Shown here in pieces: positions 21,803 to 28,606 of a stretch of DNA of 33,347 nt. Position 1 is the first letter of the stretch. Each line of letters starts with the position of its first letter. The stretch is from Thermoleophilia bacterium (lineage in GTDB: Bacteria > Actinomycetota > Thermoleophilia > Miltoncostaeales > Miltoncostaeaceae): assembly GCA_020438485.1 (NCBI GenBank), contig JAGQUM010000007.1:2219-35565 (forward strand), written 5' to 3'. Both the position numbers and the translations under genes were made by a program. The notes under the pieces are model-generated. The model saw only the letters and a list, made by a program, of their open reading frames with translations. It was not told the DNA's origin and did not search any database.

Positions 21803-23673
21803 CACCGAGACCCCACCTGGAACACGGCCACGGCCAGCGCATACGCCACCGCGAGCTGCAGCGCGATGCCGAACAGCGTCCAGCGCGCCCCGATCTCGCG
21901 CAGCTGGGCGGCGAGCGTCGCCACGCACGGCGTATAGGCCAGCAGGAACGCCATGAACGCGATGACGGCCGGCAGCGGGTGCCCGCCGGATGCGGCCTCG
22001 AAGTCGCGCCGCAGCGACGCGCGAAGCCCGCGCTCGCCGGCGGGCGTCGTCTCGTCCAGTGCATACGTCTGACCCCACGACGAGATCACGGCCTCCTTCG
22101 CAACGAAGCCGGTGACGAGCGCGCCGGCCGAGCGCCACTCGTCGAAGCCTGCGGGGGCGAACGCGGGGGCGACGGCCCGCGCGACGGACGCGTACGCACT
22201 GTGCTCCACCGGCACGCGCGCGAAGCCGTCGCCGGTGCGCACCGGGATGGACTGCAACAGCCACACCACGCACACGGTGGCAACGATGATGCCCCCCGCC
22301 GTGCGCAGAAACCCCTGCAGGCGCGTCCACGTGACCAACAGCATCACCCGCGGCGTCGGGTACTGGTACGGGGGCAGGTCCAGCATCAGGGGCTCGTCGC
22401 CCATCGAGCGCCACAGCGTGCGACGCAGGGCCAGGCCCACAAGCACGACCAGGGCGATGGACGTGAGGTACATGGCGAACACCACCGTGCCGGCGCGCGA
22501 CGGGAAGAACGTTGCCGCCAGCATCACGTACACGGTGAGGCGCGCTGAGCAGCTGGTGAACGGCACGAGCAGGGCGGTGAGGATGCGCTGGCGCGCGCCG
22601 CCCAGCACCCGGGTGGCGCTGATCGCGGGCACGTTGCACCCGAAGCCGACGATCAGCGGCAGAAACGCCCGGCCGGGCAGCCCCATGCGCCGCATCAGGC
22701 GGTCGACCACCACGGCCGCGCGGGCCATGTAGCCCGAGTCCTCAAGCAACGCCAACAGCAGGAACATCACGGCCATCAGAGGCGTGAACGTCAGCAGCAT
22801 CCCGACGCCGGCGACGAGGCCGTCGACCACCAGGCCCGTGAGCCACGGCCACGTGAGGTGGGCGGACTCCAGCAGCGACCGGGCGCCGTCGCTGGCCGGA
22901 CCGGTGACGAGCCGGTCGAGCACGTCCTGCAGGGGAGCCACCACCGTCGTGGTGGCCTGGAACACCAGCCACATCATGGCGGCGAACAACACCGGCCCGA
23001 ACACGCGCGACAGCACCACGCGGTCGACGCGGTCGCTCAGCGTGGCGCGGGGACCATCCGGCCGTTCCACGGACGCGTGCACCGCGGCGTCGACCCAGGT
23101 GAAACGCTCGTCGGCGCGCTCGAAGTCGTCCACGAGGGCCGCGTCGGGGTGGGCGCGCGCCGGGGTGGGCGCGTGACCCAGGCGGTCCAGGACCTCGCGC
23201 GCGAGGGCGTCCAGACGCTGCCGACGCCGGGGGTCGACGGCCACCACGGGCACCCCCAGCGCGGCCGACAGGGCGTCCACGTCGACGTGGATGCCACGGC
23301 GCAGCGCGACGTCCTCCATGGTGAGCGCCACGATCACGCGGTAGTCGAACTCCCGCAGCTGCGACACGAGGTAGAGACTCCGGGCCAGGTGCGTGGCGGC
23401 CGCGGCCACCACCACCACGTCGGGGCGCTCGCCCACCGGCACGTCCACGAGCAGCGCCCGGGTCAGCGCCTCGTCGGGCGACTGAGGATCCAGGGAGTAC
23501 GCGCCGGGCAGGTCCACCAGGTCGAACACGGTGTCCATGCCGGCGGGGCGCCACGCGCCACGGCCCACCTCGACGGTGGTGCCAGGCCAGTTGCCCATGG
23601 TGCGCCGGGCCCCCGTGAGCCCGTTGAACAACGTCGACTTGCCCACGTTGGGGGCGCCGGCGAGCGCGACCAC
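21796..23673 (-). CDS. feoB: Ferrous iron transporter FeoB
   Basis: 625 residues from GTG 23673. G-domain motifs: G1 GAPNVGKST (6-14), G2 WPGTT, G3 DLPGAYSL and a G4 of form TMED (T-x-x-D) in place of the usual NxxD. Then come the helical regulatory segment and a membrane part with two Gate-like repeats: FTPLMAVMFLLLALLEDSGYMARAAVVVDRLMRRMGLPGRAFLPLIVGFGCNVPAISATR, and FMAFLLAYTPCVATLAAQLREIG. It imports Fe2+ with GTPase control. The frame stays open upstream through TCHESGVPVAPKG (common-looking FeoB N-terminus) to 23856 inside feoA, but has no start codon between feoA and 23673, so the true start is uncertain. Confidence 0.93.
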   Translation of the reverse strand: MVALAGAPNVGKSTLFNGLTGARRTMGNWPGTTVEVGRGAWRPAGMDTVFDLVDLPGAYSLDPQSPDEALTRALLVDVPVGERPDVVVVAAAATHLARSLYLVSQLREFDYRVIVALTMEDVALRRGIHVDVDALSAALGVPVVAVDPRRRQRLDALAREVLDRLGHAPTPARAHPDAALVDDFERADERFTWVDAAVHASVERPDGPRATLSDRVDRVVLSRVFGPVLFAAMMWLVFQATTTVVAPLQDVLDRLVTGPASDGARSLLESAHLTWPWLTGLVVDGLVAGVGMLLTFTPLMAVMFLLLALLEDSGYMARAAVVVDRLMRRMGLPGRAFLPLIVGFGCNVPAISATRVLGGARQRILTALLVPFTSCSARLTVYVMLAATFFPSRAGTVVFAMYLTSIALVVLVGLALRRTLWRSMGDEPLMLDLPPYQYPTPRVMLLVTWTRLQGFLRTAGGIIVATVCVVWLLQSIPVRTGDGFARVPVEHSAYASVARAVAPAFAPAGFDEWRSAGALVTGFVAKEAVISSWGQTYALDETTPAGERGLRASLRRDFEAASGGHPLPAVIAFMAFLLAYTPCVATLAAQLREIGARWTLFGIALQLAVAYALAVAVFQVGSRWW

Positions 23674-23770
23674 GGGCGCCCCCTTCGGCGCGACGGGGAC
23701 GCCGGACTCGTGGCATGTGGCGACGGGCCCCGCGGCGGCGGGGGCGCCGTCCCGGTGGGGTCCGTCGTGA

Positions 23771-24028
23771 CTAGGCGTCCGCGACGACCTGCAGGGCGGA
23801 CGCGGCGGTGCGGTCGAGCGCCACGCGGGCGTCGCCCGCGGCCACGACGCGCCCACCGCCGCTGGTGCGCTGGGTGGCGGTGACGCTCATGCCGCAGCGC
23901 AGGCCGAGTTCGGCCAGCCGGCGGCGCAGTGCGGGGTCGGCCGCAACGTTGCACAGCATCGCGGTCTGACCCAGCGGGCAGTCGAGGAGGCACACGGCCT
24001 TGCTGAATACGCGGGGAGCGGCGTCCAC
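23771..24028 (-). CDS. feoA: Ferrous iron transport protein A (SH3-like)
   Basis: 85 residues. The core LLDCPLGQTAMLCNV, LRRRLAELGLRCGMSVTATQRT and RVALDRTAASALQVV corresponds to the SH3-like fold of FeoA, with the usual L-x-LGLRxG motif. FeoA is needed for full FeoB activity. GTG 24028 is the start: it is six bases after a TATGGT box, so the transcript is expected to be leaderless. The gene is the first of a leftward operon feoA-feoB-feoC-like-PPOX. Confidence 0.92.
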   Translation of the reverse strand: MDAAPRVFSKAVCLLDCPLGQTAMLCNVAADPALRRRLAELGLRCGMSVTATQRTSGGGRVVAAGDARVALDRTAASALQVVADA

Positions 24029-24061
24029 GCGGCAACCATAGCGGAGGTTAGGGCCGCCGAA
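24029..24061 (-). promoter_or_regulatory. feo promoter with candidate IdeR/DtxR iron box
   Basis: TATGGT (24040-24035) is the -10, six bases before GTG 24028. Immediately upstream, 24043-24061 reads, on the plus strand, GGAGGTTAGGGCCGCCGAA, which agrees with 12 of 19 positions of the IdeR/DtxR consensus (TTAGGTTAGGCTAACCTAA), including an intact AGGTTAG half. Its position would block RNA polymerase when iron is plentiful. Confidence 0.45.
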
Positions 24062-24135
24062 TGGCGATGGGGGCCTCTATTAACCATGTTCGTTTCCCAA
24101 AAGGGACGGACGCCCCGCCGGAACGTGCCCTGGCG

Positions 24136-24561
24136 TCAGCGCGCGGGTGCGCGGAGGATCATCTGCGTGCAGCGGAAATGGGCGATGGCCCGCCCCGCCT
24201 CGTCGTCGACGCGGGCGTCCCATACCTCCGTGGAGCGTCCGGCGTGAAGCCGGGTGGCGGTGCACGACAGCCCGCCGTCCCTCGCCGTGCCTACGAAGCT
24301 CGCGCTCAGGTCCACGGTGGCGAAGCCGGTGGCGTCGTCGGGCAGGCCCCGCCAGCACGCGTAACCGCACACCGTGTCGGCGAACGCGACCACCGCGCCG
24401 CCGTGCAGGAAGCCGTTCGGCGCCATCACACGCGGCTCCGCACGCATCGTGCCCACCAGGGGATCCGCGGCGAGGTCGGGGAACTCGATGCCCAGGAGCC
24501 CCACCAGGCCGTCGCGGCCGAGCGCCTCGAGCTCGGTGAACGACGCGCGCCCCGCCGTCAC
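24136..24561 (-). CDS. PaaI-type hotdog-fold thioesterase
   Basis: 141 residues from GTG 24561, which overlaps the stop of the upstream NTF2-like gene (GTGA). The hotdog core is visible: MAPNGFLHGGAVVAFADTVCGYACW (the HGG motif with the catalytic Asp in FADT), then TVDLSASFVGTARDGGLSCTATRLHAGRSTEVWDARVDDEAGRAIAHFRCTQMI. Such enzymes hydrolyse aryl- or acyl-CoA thioesters, for example in phenylacetate degradation or general CoA recycling. No catabolic genes are nearby, so the substrate is not predictable. It is last in a leftward run of four overlapping or adjacent genes. Confidence 0.85.
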   Translation of the reverse strand: MTAGRASFTELEALGRDGLVGLLGIEFPDLAADPLVGTMRAEPRVMAPNGFLHGGAVVAFADTVCGYACWRGLPDDATGFATVDLSASFVGTARDGGLSCTATRLHAGRSTEVWDARVDDEAGRAIAHFRCTQMILRAPAR

Positions 24562-24878
24562 GGCAGCTGTGCCACCCACACCACCGCGCCGCCGCGCATC
24601 TCGGCCACGAAGGCGTCGGTGCCTCCGGCGCCGCGCCACACGGCCCGGGCGCCGCTGACCTGCGGGGCCTGCCAGGCCACGCCGCGGCCGGCGAGCTCGC
24701 GCGCCCGTGCCCGCGCGTCGTCGCCGTCGTGGACGCCGTCCGCGGACACCCACGCGGCGTCGGACCGCAGCAGGCCCGCCAGCGCGTCGCCGTCGCCGTC
24801 GCGCAGCGCGTCGTCCACCCGGGCGCGCACGCCGGCCACGCGCTCGGCCCTCTCGGCGTCGGTCGGATGCGCCGCCAC
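24558..24878 (-). CDS. SnoaL/NTF2-like protein
   Basis: 106 residues from GTG 24878. The pattern VDDALRDGDGDALAGLLRSDAAWVSADGVHDGDDARARARELA, then WQAPQVSGARAVWRG and DAFVAEMRGGAVVWVAQL follows the helix-plus-curved-sheet layout of SnoaL/NTF2-like proteins, which range from isomerases to small binding proteins. No catalytic residues can be assigned. It starts five bases after the stop of the preceding gene and its stop overlaps the thioesterase start. Assignment is by fold pattern only. Confidence 0.72.
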   Translation of the reverse strand: MAAHPTDAERAERVAGVRARVDDALRDGDGDALAGLLRSDAAWVSADGVHDGDDARARARELAGRGVAWQAPQVSGARAVWRGAGGTDAFVAEMRGGAVVWVAQLP

Positions 24879-24883
24879 CGCGA

Positions 24884-25285
24884 TCAGCCGTTCATGTGCG
24901 AGAACGGCTCCACGGAACGGGCGAACATGGACAGCAACTCAGGGGGCAGCACGCTTTCGGAGCGGTCCACCAGCGAGGCCACGAGCGCCACGCGACGCTC
25001 GCCGGACTTCTCGACGATGGCCTCCCAGCCGGCCTGCTCGTTGGGGCGGGCCTCGGTGGCCAGATCGGCCATGGTCATCGCGATCTTCTCGGTGGGCTGC
25101 ATCTGCGACAGGGTCGCGTGCGCGTCGACCATCAGGATGAGACGGATCCACGGCTGGCTGCCGAAGTCGCGCGCGGCCCTCACCCACTGGGGCGAGATCC
25201 ACTCCTCCAGGTCGCCGATGAGGGCGTCCCACACCTCGGGGCCGGGCGCCGGGCCCTGCGGCATCGGGGTTTCGCCGTCGCTCAC
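24884..25285 (-). CDS. Conserved-looking protein of unknown function in the SHOCT operon
   Basis: 133 residues from GTG 25285, overlapping the SHOCT gene stop (GTGA); an in-frame ATG at 25264 is the alternative. The sequence is mainly helical and soluble (EVWDALIGDLEEWISPQWVRAARDFGSQPWIRLILMVDAHATLSQMQPTEKIAMTMADLATEARP, then WEAIVEKSGERRVALVASLVDRSES), with no signal peptide or TM helix and two tryptophan-rich spots. I recognise no domain. Position between SHOCT and NTF2-like genes suggests a shared, unknown process. Confidence 0.65.
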   Translation of the reverse strand: MSDGETPMPQGPAPGPEVWDALIGDLEEWISPQWVRAARDFGSQPWIRLILMVDAHATLSQMQPTEKIAMTMADLATEARPNEQAGWEAIVEKSGERRVALVASLVDRSESVLPPELLSMFARSVEPFSHMNG

Positions 25286-25560
25286 AGGCGTCCCAGCAGC
25301 TCGGCCTTCTTGGCCGTGTACTCGGCCTCGGTGATGAGCCCCTCTTGGTGGAGGGCCGCCAGGTCGCGGATGGCGTCGGCGATCGACGCCTGCGGGGCCG
25401 GCGGGGCGCCCTTGCCGGGCCGCAGCCGCTCGGGCAGCCCCACGTACCCGCCCACATCCTCCGAGATCTGCTTCGCCATCTTCTTGGCCTGGTCGGCCGC
25501 CCGGCGGACCTCGTCCATCATCTCGCGTAGGGCGCGCTGCGCCTCGTCCCTGGAGTCCAT
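25282..25560 (-). CDS. SHOCT-domain protein with N-terminal coiled coil
   Basis: 92 residues. The N-terminal half is a charged helix (EAQRALREMMDEVRRAADQAKKMAKQI), likely coiled coil. The C-terminal half ends in a SHOCT domain: IADAIRDLAALHQEGLITEAEYTAKKAELLGRL, with the typical L..L...G.IT..EY..KK..LL pattern. SHOCT modules are thought to aid oligomerisation. The ATG at 25560 lies six bases after a TATCGT box, marking it as the first gene of a leaderless operon running left through the unknown, NTF2-like and thioesterase genes. Confidence 0.85.
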   Translation of the reverse strand: MDSRDEAQRALREMMDEVRRAADQAKKMAKQISEDVGGYVGLPERLRPGKGAPPAPQASIADAIRDLAALHQEGLITEAEYTAKKAELLGRL

Positions 25561-25566
25561 GGGGCG

Positions 25567-25572
25567 ACGATA
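25567..25572 (-). promoter_or_regulatory. Leaderless -10 box of the SHOCT operon
   Basis: TATCGT on the minus strand is followed by CGCCCC and then the ATG at 25560. Together with TAGTTT for MarR on the other strand it defines a compact divergent promoter region of 97 bases. Confidence 0.5.
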
Positions 25573-25645
25573 CCGCGTCGCGGCCCCCGGTGGTCGCGCG
25601 CGTGTCGCGCCCGCCGGGGGCCGGGCCTGGGGTCCGTGCCGTTGC

Positions 25646-25651
25646 TAGTTT
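25646..25651 (+). promoter_or_regulatory. Leaderless -10 box of the MarR gene
   Basis: TAGTTT is followed by six bases and then the ATG at 25658. The shared intergenic region is where a MarR regulator would bind to control itself and the SHOCT operon; no clear palindrome is visible. Confidence 0.5.
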
Positions 25652-25657
25652 CTTGGC

Positions 25658-26155
25658 ATGTCGACCGAGGCGCTTGCGCAGGCCGATCTGCGCACCAGCC
25701 ACGCCCGTGCCGCGGCCGAAGCCGTGCTGTCGCTGGCCGGCACCGTCGACCGCAGCCTCGACCGTCACGCCGGGGAGTTCGGCATCAGCGACGCGAAGCT
25801 CGAGGTGCTGGAGCTGCTGTCGTGCTGCGCGGGCCGCCGCGCGTGCCTGCACACGCTGGGCGACCGGCTCAGCGTGACCCGCCCGAACATCACGAAGCTC
25901 ATCGATGGGCTGGAGCGCGCCGGTCTCGTGCGGCGCCTTCCGCATCCGGAGGACCGCCGCCGGGTGCAGGCCGAGCTGACGCCCGACGGCGCGACGCTGG
26001 CGGCCCGTGCCCTGCCGGGTCGCGTGGCGCGCCTGGAGGGCCTGTGGGAGCAGGTGGACGACGCAGAGCTTGCCGAGCTCGCGGCGGTGCTCACGCGCGT
26101 CGCCACCGCGGCGTCCGCACGGTGGCGCCCGGCCGAGGACGACGCGCCGAGCTGA
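25658..26155 (+). CDS. MarR-family transcriptional regulator
   Basis: 165 residues. A dimerisation helix is followed by the winged HTH: KLEVLELLSCCAGRRACLHTLGDRLSVTRPNITKLIDGLERAGLVRRLPHPEDRRRVQAELTPDG, where the recognition helix is SVTRPNITKLIDGLE and the wing contains the DRR motif. Unusual Cys-Cys at about residues 55-56, in the helix before the HTH, could respond to oxidation as in OhrR, though this is speculative. It is divergent from the SHOCT operon, a plausible target. Confidence 0.9.
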   Translation: MSTEALAQADLRTSHARAAAEAVLSLAGTVDRSLDRHAGEFGISDAKLEVLELLSCCAGRRACLHTLGDRLSVTRPNITKLIDGLERAGLVRRLPHPEDRRRVQAELTPDGATLAARALPGRVARLEGLWEQVDDAELAELAAVLTRVATAASARWRPAEDDAPS

Positions 26156-26170
26156 CCGGCGCGCCGCGGC

Positions 26171-26425
26171 TCAGGCCTCGGCCGCGCCCCAGAGCGCCTC
26201 CACGCTGGTGCCCAGCGCCCGGGCCACCTTCAGCGCGAGGTACACCGACGGGGCGTAGTCGCCGGTCTCCATCGAGATGATGGTCTGCCGGCTGACCCCT
26301 ACCGCACCGGCCAGGGTCTGCTGGGTGAGGCCCGCCCCCTTGCGGCGGGCCCGGATGGCCTCGCCCGCTCCGCCGCTCCGGTCGTCGGCGCGGACGAGAC
26401 CACCCCTGCGGCTACTGGTCGTCAC
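26171..26425 (-). CDS. Small XRE-family HTH regulator
   Basis: 84 residues. The HTH_3 core IRARRKGAGLTQQTLAGAVGVSRQTIISMETGDYAPSVYLALKVARALGTSVEALW is textbook for short regulators of the YgzD type, consisting of little besides the DNA-binding domain. The GTG start at 26425 overlaps the end of the membrane protein gene by 14 bases, so the two are translated together. A perfect palindrome over the shared promoter (26924-26936) is its likely binding site. Pairs of a bare XRE protein with a small membrane protein recur in many Gram-positive bacteria; function unknown. Confidence 0.88.
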   Translation of the reverse strand: MTTSSRRGGLVRADDRSGGAGEAIRARRKGAGLTQQTLAGAVGVSRQTIISMETGDYAPSVYLALKVARALGTSVEALWGAAEA

Positions 26426-26921
26426 CGGCGTCTGGGCGACCGCGGTCCTTGCGGCGCACGCTCATCCCGAGCACCGCGAGGGCCAGCCCGACGAGCGCAC
26501 CGGCACCGATGCCCCAGGCGGTCGACGGCTCCAGGTCGCCCACGCGGACGAACCCGGCGAGGAACACCGCGACCGGGAGGATCGTGATCACCGACCAGAG
26601 GACGCGCTTTGCGGTCCACCGCTCCACCGTGGTCTGGACCCGCCGGTGCTCCACGTAGATGGTGGCCAGGGCCATCGGCAGGATGAACGCCAGACCGAGA
26701 CCCGCGATCGCGCGCGCGGTCTCGGCACTCGCCGACCAGATCATGATGGCCGCGACCCACGGCACCAGAATCCACTGCGCCGACGCCGCCAGCGCGATGC
26801 CCTCGTACCAGCGGGTGCGCTCCCGCTCGTCCCGGCCGTACAGGTCACCGTCGAAATCCAGCACGTATGCGACCGCGCGGTCGAAGGCGGACGGCCGGTC
26901 GCCGATATGTGAAGTAGACAT
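26412..26921 (-). CDS. Membrane partner of the XRE regulator
   Basis: 169 residues with four helices (roughly 43-64, 69-89, 106-124, 134-153). The cytoplasmic N-terminal part AFDRAVAYVLDFDGDLYGRDERERTRWYEGIALAAS precedes the first helix and includes an acidic-aromatic stretch. The layout is that of uncharacterised four-helix proteins encoded with small XRE regulators. The ATG at 26921 is six bases after the -10 of a near-consensus promoter, so the mRNA should be leaderless. Confidence 0.75.
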   Translation of the reverse strand: MSTSHIGDRPSAFDRAVAYVLDFDGDLYGRDERERTRWYEGIALAASAQWILVPWVAAIMIWSASAETARAIAGLGLAFILPMALATIYVEHRRVQTTVERWTAKRVLWSVITILPVAVFLAGFVRVGDLEPSTAWGIGAGALVGLALAVLGMSVRRKDRGRPDAGDDQ

Positions 26922-26923
26922 GA

Positions 26924-26956
26924 CACGATTATCGTGCCCGGCCCACCGGGTGTCAA
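26924..26956 (-). promoter_or_regulatory. Strong promoter with XRE operator-like palindrome
   Basis: On the minus strand TTGACA (26956-26951), a 17-base spacer and GATAAT (26933-26928) form the most consensus-like promoter in the window, six bases before the ATG. CACGAT-T-ATCGTG (26924-26936 on the plus strand) is a perfect 6-1-6 palindrome covering the -10, ideal for repression by the XRE protein encoded in the same operon. Confidence 0.7.
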
Positions 26957-26997
26957 GTCGGCTTTACTCCAGGTTCACCGACCGCCCCATGCAGACG

Positions 26998-27023
26998 CAG
27001 GGGCGCCCCGGAGGACGCCCCTG
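26998..27023 (-). terminator. Hairpin terminator after citrate synthase
   Basis: An 11-bp stem (26998-27008 with 27013-27023, one G-T pair, four-base loop) lies 28 bases after the citrate synthase stop on the minus strand. No U-tract follows. It separates gltA from the promoter of the XRE pair. Confidence 0.5.
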
Positions 27024-27050
27024 GCAACCGCGTCGTGACAGGCCGTGCGC

Positions 27051-28343
27051 CTAGCGCGCGTCCATTTCCACGTAGTCGCGCTCGTCGGAGCCGATGAAGA
27101 TCTGGCGCGGACGGGAGATCTTCTGCTCCTTGTCGTGGATCATCTCGTACCACTGGGCCAGCCATCCGGGGGCGCGGCCGATGGCGAACATGACGGTGAA
27201 CATCTCGGCCGGCAGGCCGAGCGCCTCGTAGATGAGGCCGGAGTAGAAGTCGACGTTCGGGTAGAGCTTGCGCTGCACGAAGTAGTCGTCGGCCAGCGCC
27301 GTCTCCTCGAGCTTCGTCGCGAGGTCCAGCAGCGGGTTGACACCGGTGACGGCGAACACCTCGTCGCAGGCCTTCTTGATGATGCGGGCCCGCGGGTCGT
27401 AGTTCTTGTACACCCGGTGGCCGAAGCCCATCAGGCGCTCCTTGCCCTCCTTCACGCCGTTCATGAACTCCTCGGCCGACTGGCCGCCCTCGATGCGGCG
27501 CAGCATCTTCAGCACGGCCTCGTTGGCGCCGCCGTGCAGCGGGCCGTACAGCGCGGCGATGCCGGCGGCGACGGCCGAGTAGACGTCCACCTGGGACGAG
27601 CCCACCGAGCGCACGGCACTGGTCGAGCAGTTCTGCTCGTGATCAGCGTGGAGGATCAGCAGCACGTCGAGCGCGTGCACCAGGTGCGGGTCGGGCGTGT
27701 ACGAGCCCTTGTCGTCCTGGTACAGCATCGTCAGGAAGTTCTCGCTGTAGCCCTTCGACGTGTCGGGCTTCACGAACGGCAGCCCCTTGCTGTGGCGGTA
27801 CAGGTACGCGCCCAGCGTGGCGATCTTGCCGATGATGTTGATGATCTGCGTGCGCTGCACCGCGTCGTCGGTGAGGTCGACGGCCTCGGGGTGGTTCGCA
27901 CCCAGCGCGGCGATGGCCGCGAGCAGCATCGCCATCGGGTGGGCGTCCCGCGGGAACGCCTCGATGAACTTCTCGATGTGGTCCGGGACGGGCATCGCCG
28001 CGACGACGTCCTTCTCCCACGCCTCGAGGGCGGCCTTCGACGGGAGCTCCCCGTCGAGCAGCAGGAGCGCCACCTCGAGGAAGCTGCTCTTGTCGGCGAG
28101 CTGCTCGATGGGGTAGCCGCGGTACCGCAGCACCCCGTTGTCGCCGTCGAGGTACGTCACCGCGCTGCGACACGAGGCCGTGTTCATGTACGCGGGGTCG
28201 TACGTCATCAGGCCGAACTCTTCATCGCTCGTCTTGATCTGCCGCAGATCGGTCGCGCGGATGGTCTCCTCGCTGATCGGGACCTCATACGACGTGCCCG
28301 TGCGGTTGTCGGTGATCGTGAGGGAGTCGGACTTGCTGGTCAT
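27051..28343 (-). CDS. gltA: Citrate synthase (type II, hexameric class)
   Basis: 430 residues, like E. coli GltA. It condenses oxaloacetate and acetyl-CoA into citrate. LILHADHEQNCSTSAVR (about 229-245), GPLHGGANEA with His270 (equivalent to E. coli His264), GFGHRVYKNYDPRARIIKKAC (His305 equivalent) and VDFYSGLIYEALG (Asp362 equivalent) form the active site. The N-terminal domain with YDPAYMNTASCRSAVTYLDGDNGVLRYRGYPIEQLA is typical of the NADH-sensitive type II enzymes. ATG 28343 is preceded by GAAGGTGG; the frame is open upstream, but homology starts near here. It is monocistronic, with terminator and promoter on either side. Confidence 0.97.
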   Translation of the reverse strand: MTSKSDSLTITDNRTGTSYEVPISEETIRATDLRQIKTSDEEFGLMTYDPAYMNTASCRSAVTYLDGDNGVLRYRGYPIEQLADKSSFLEVALLLLDGELPSKAALEAWEKDVVAAMPVPDHIEKFIEAFPRDAHPMAMLLAAIAALGANHPEAVDLTDDAVQRTQIINIIGKIATLGAYLYRHSKGLPFVKPDTSKGYSENFLTMLYQDDKGSYTPDPHLVHALDVLLILHADHEQNCSTSAVRSVGSSQVDVYSAVAAGIAALYGPLHGGANEAVLKMLRRIEGGQSAEEFMNGVKEGKERLMGFGHRVYKNYDPRARIIKKACDEVFAVTGVNPLLDLATKLEETALADDYFVQRKLYPNVDFYSGLIYEALGLPAEMFTVMFAIGRAPGWLAQWYEMIHDKEQKISRPRQIFIGSDERDYVEMDAR

Positions 28344-28606
28344 CTGCCACCTTCGACGCGGTTGCTCAGGTTCGGTGCGTAGCCCGATGGAGTCTAGTTG
28401 AGCCGGACGGGTCGGGGACCCCCCGGGAGACCGCCGGGACCGGGTCAGCGCTATCACACAACGGCCACCGGTTTGTCACCACGGCGGGCGGGCCCGTTGT
28501 CAGCGTGGTCGGCAACACACGCAACGCGCCGCGCGCGGTCCTTTCGTTCGTGAGATCCCCACGGGTCCGGCGCCGCAGCGCCCACTCCCCCTCCCAGGAG
28601 CCGCCC
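28344..28606. promoter_or_regulatory. Divergent region between gltA and the PHP-GT operon
   Basis: Leftward, TAGACT (28396-28391) is a likely gltA -10, giving a leader of about 40 bases. Rightward, no convincing promoter is seen; TATCAC near 28451 is one weak candidate. AGGAG at 28596-28600, six bases before GTG 28607, is a good ribosome binding site. Nothing else is recognisable. Confidence 0.35.
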
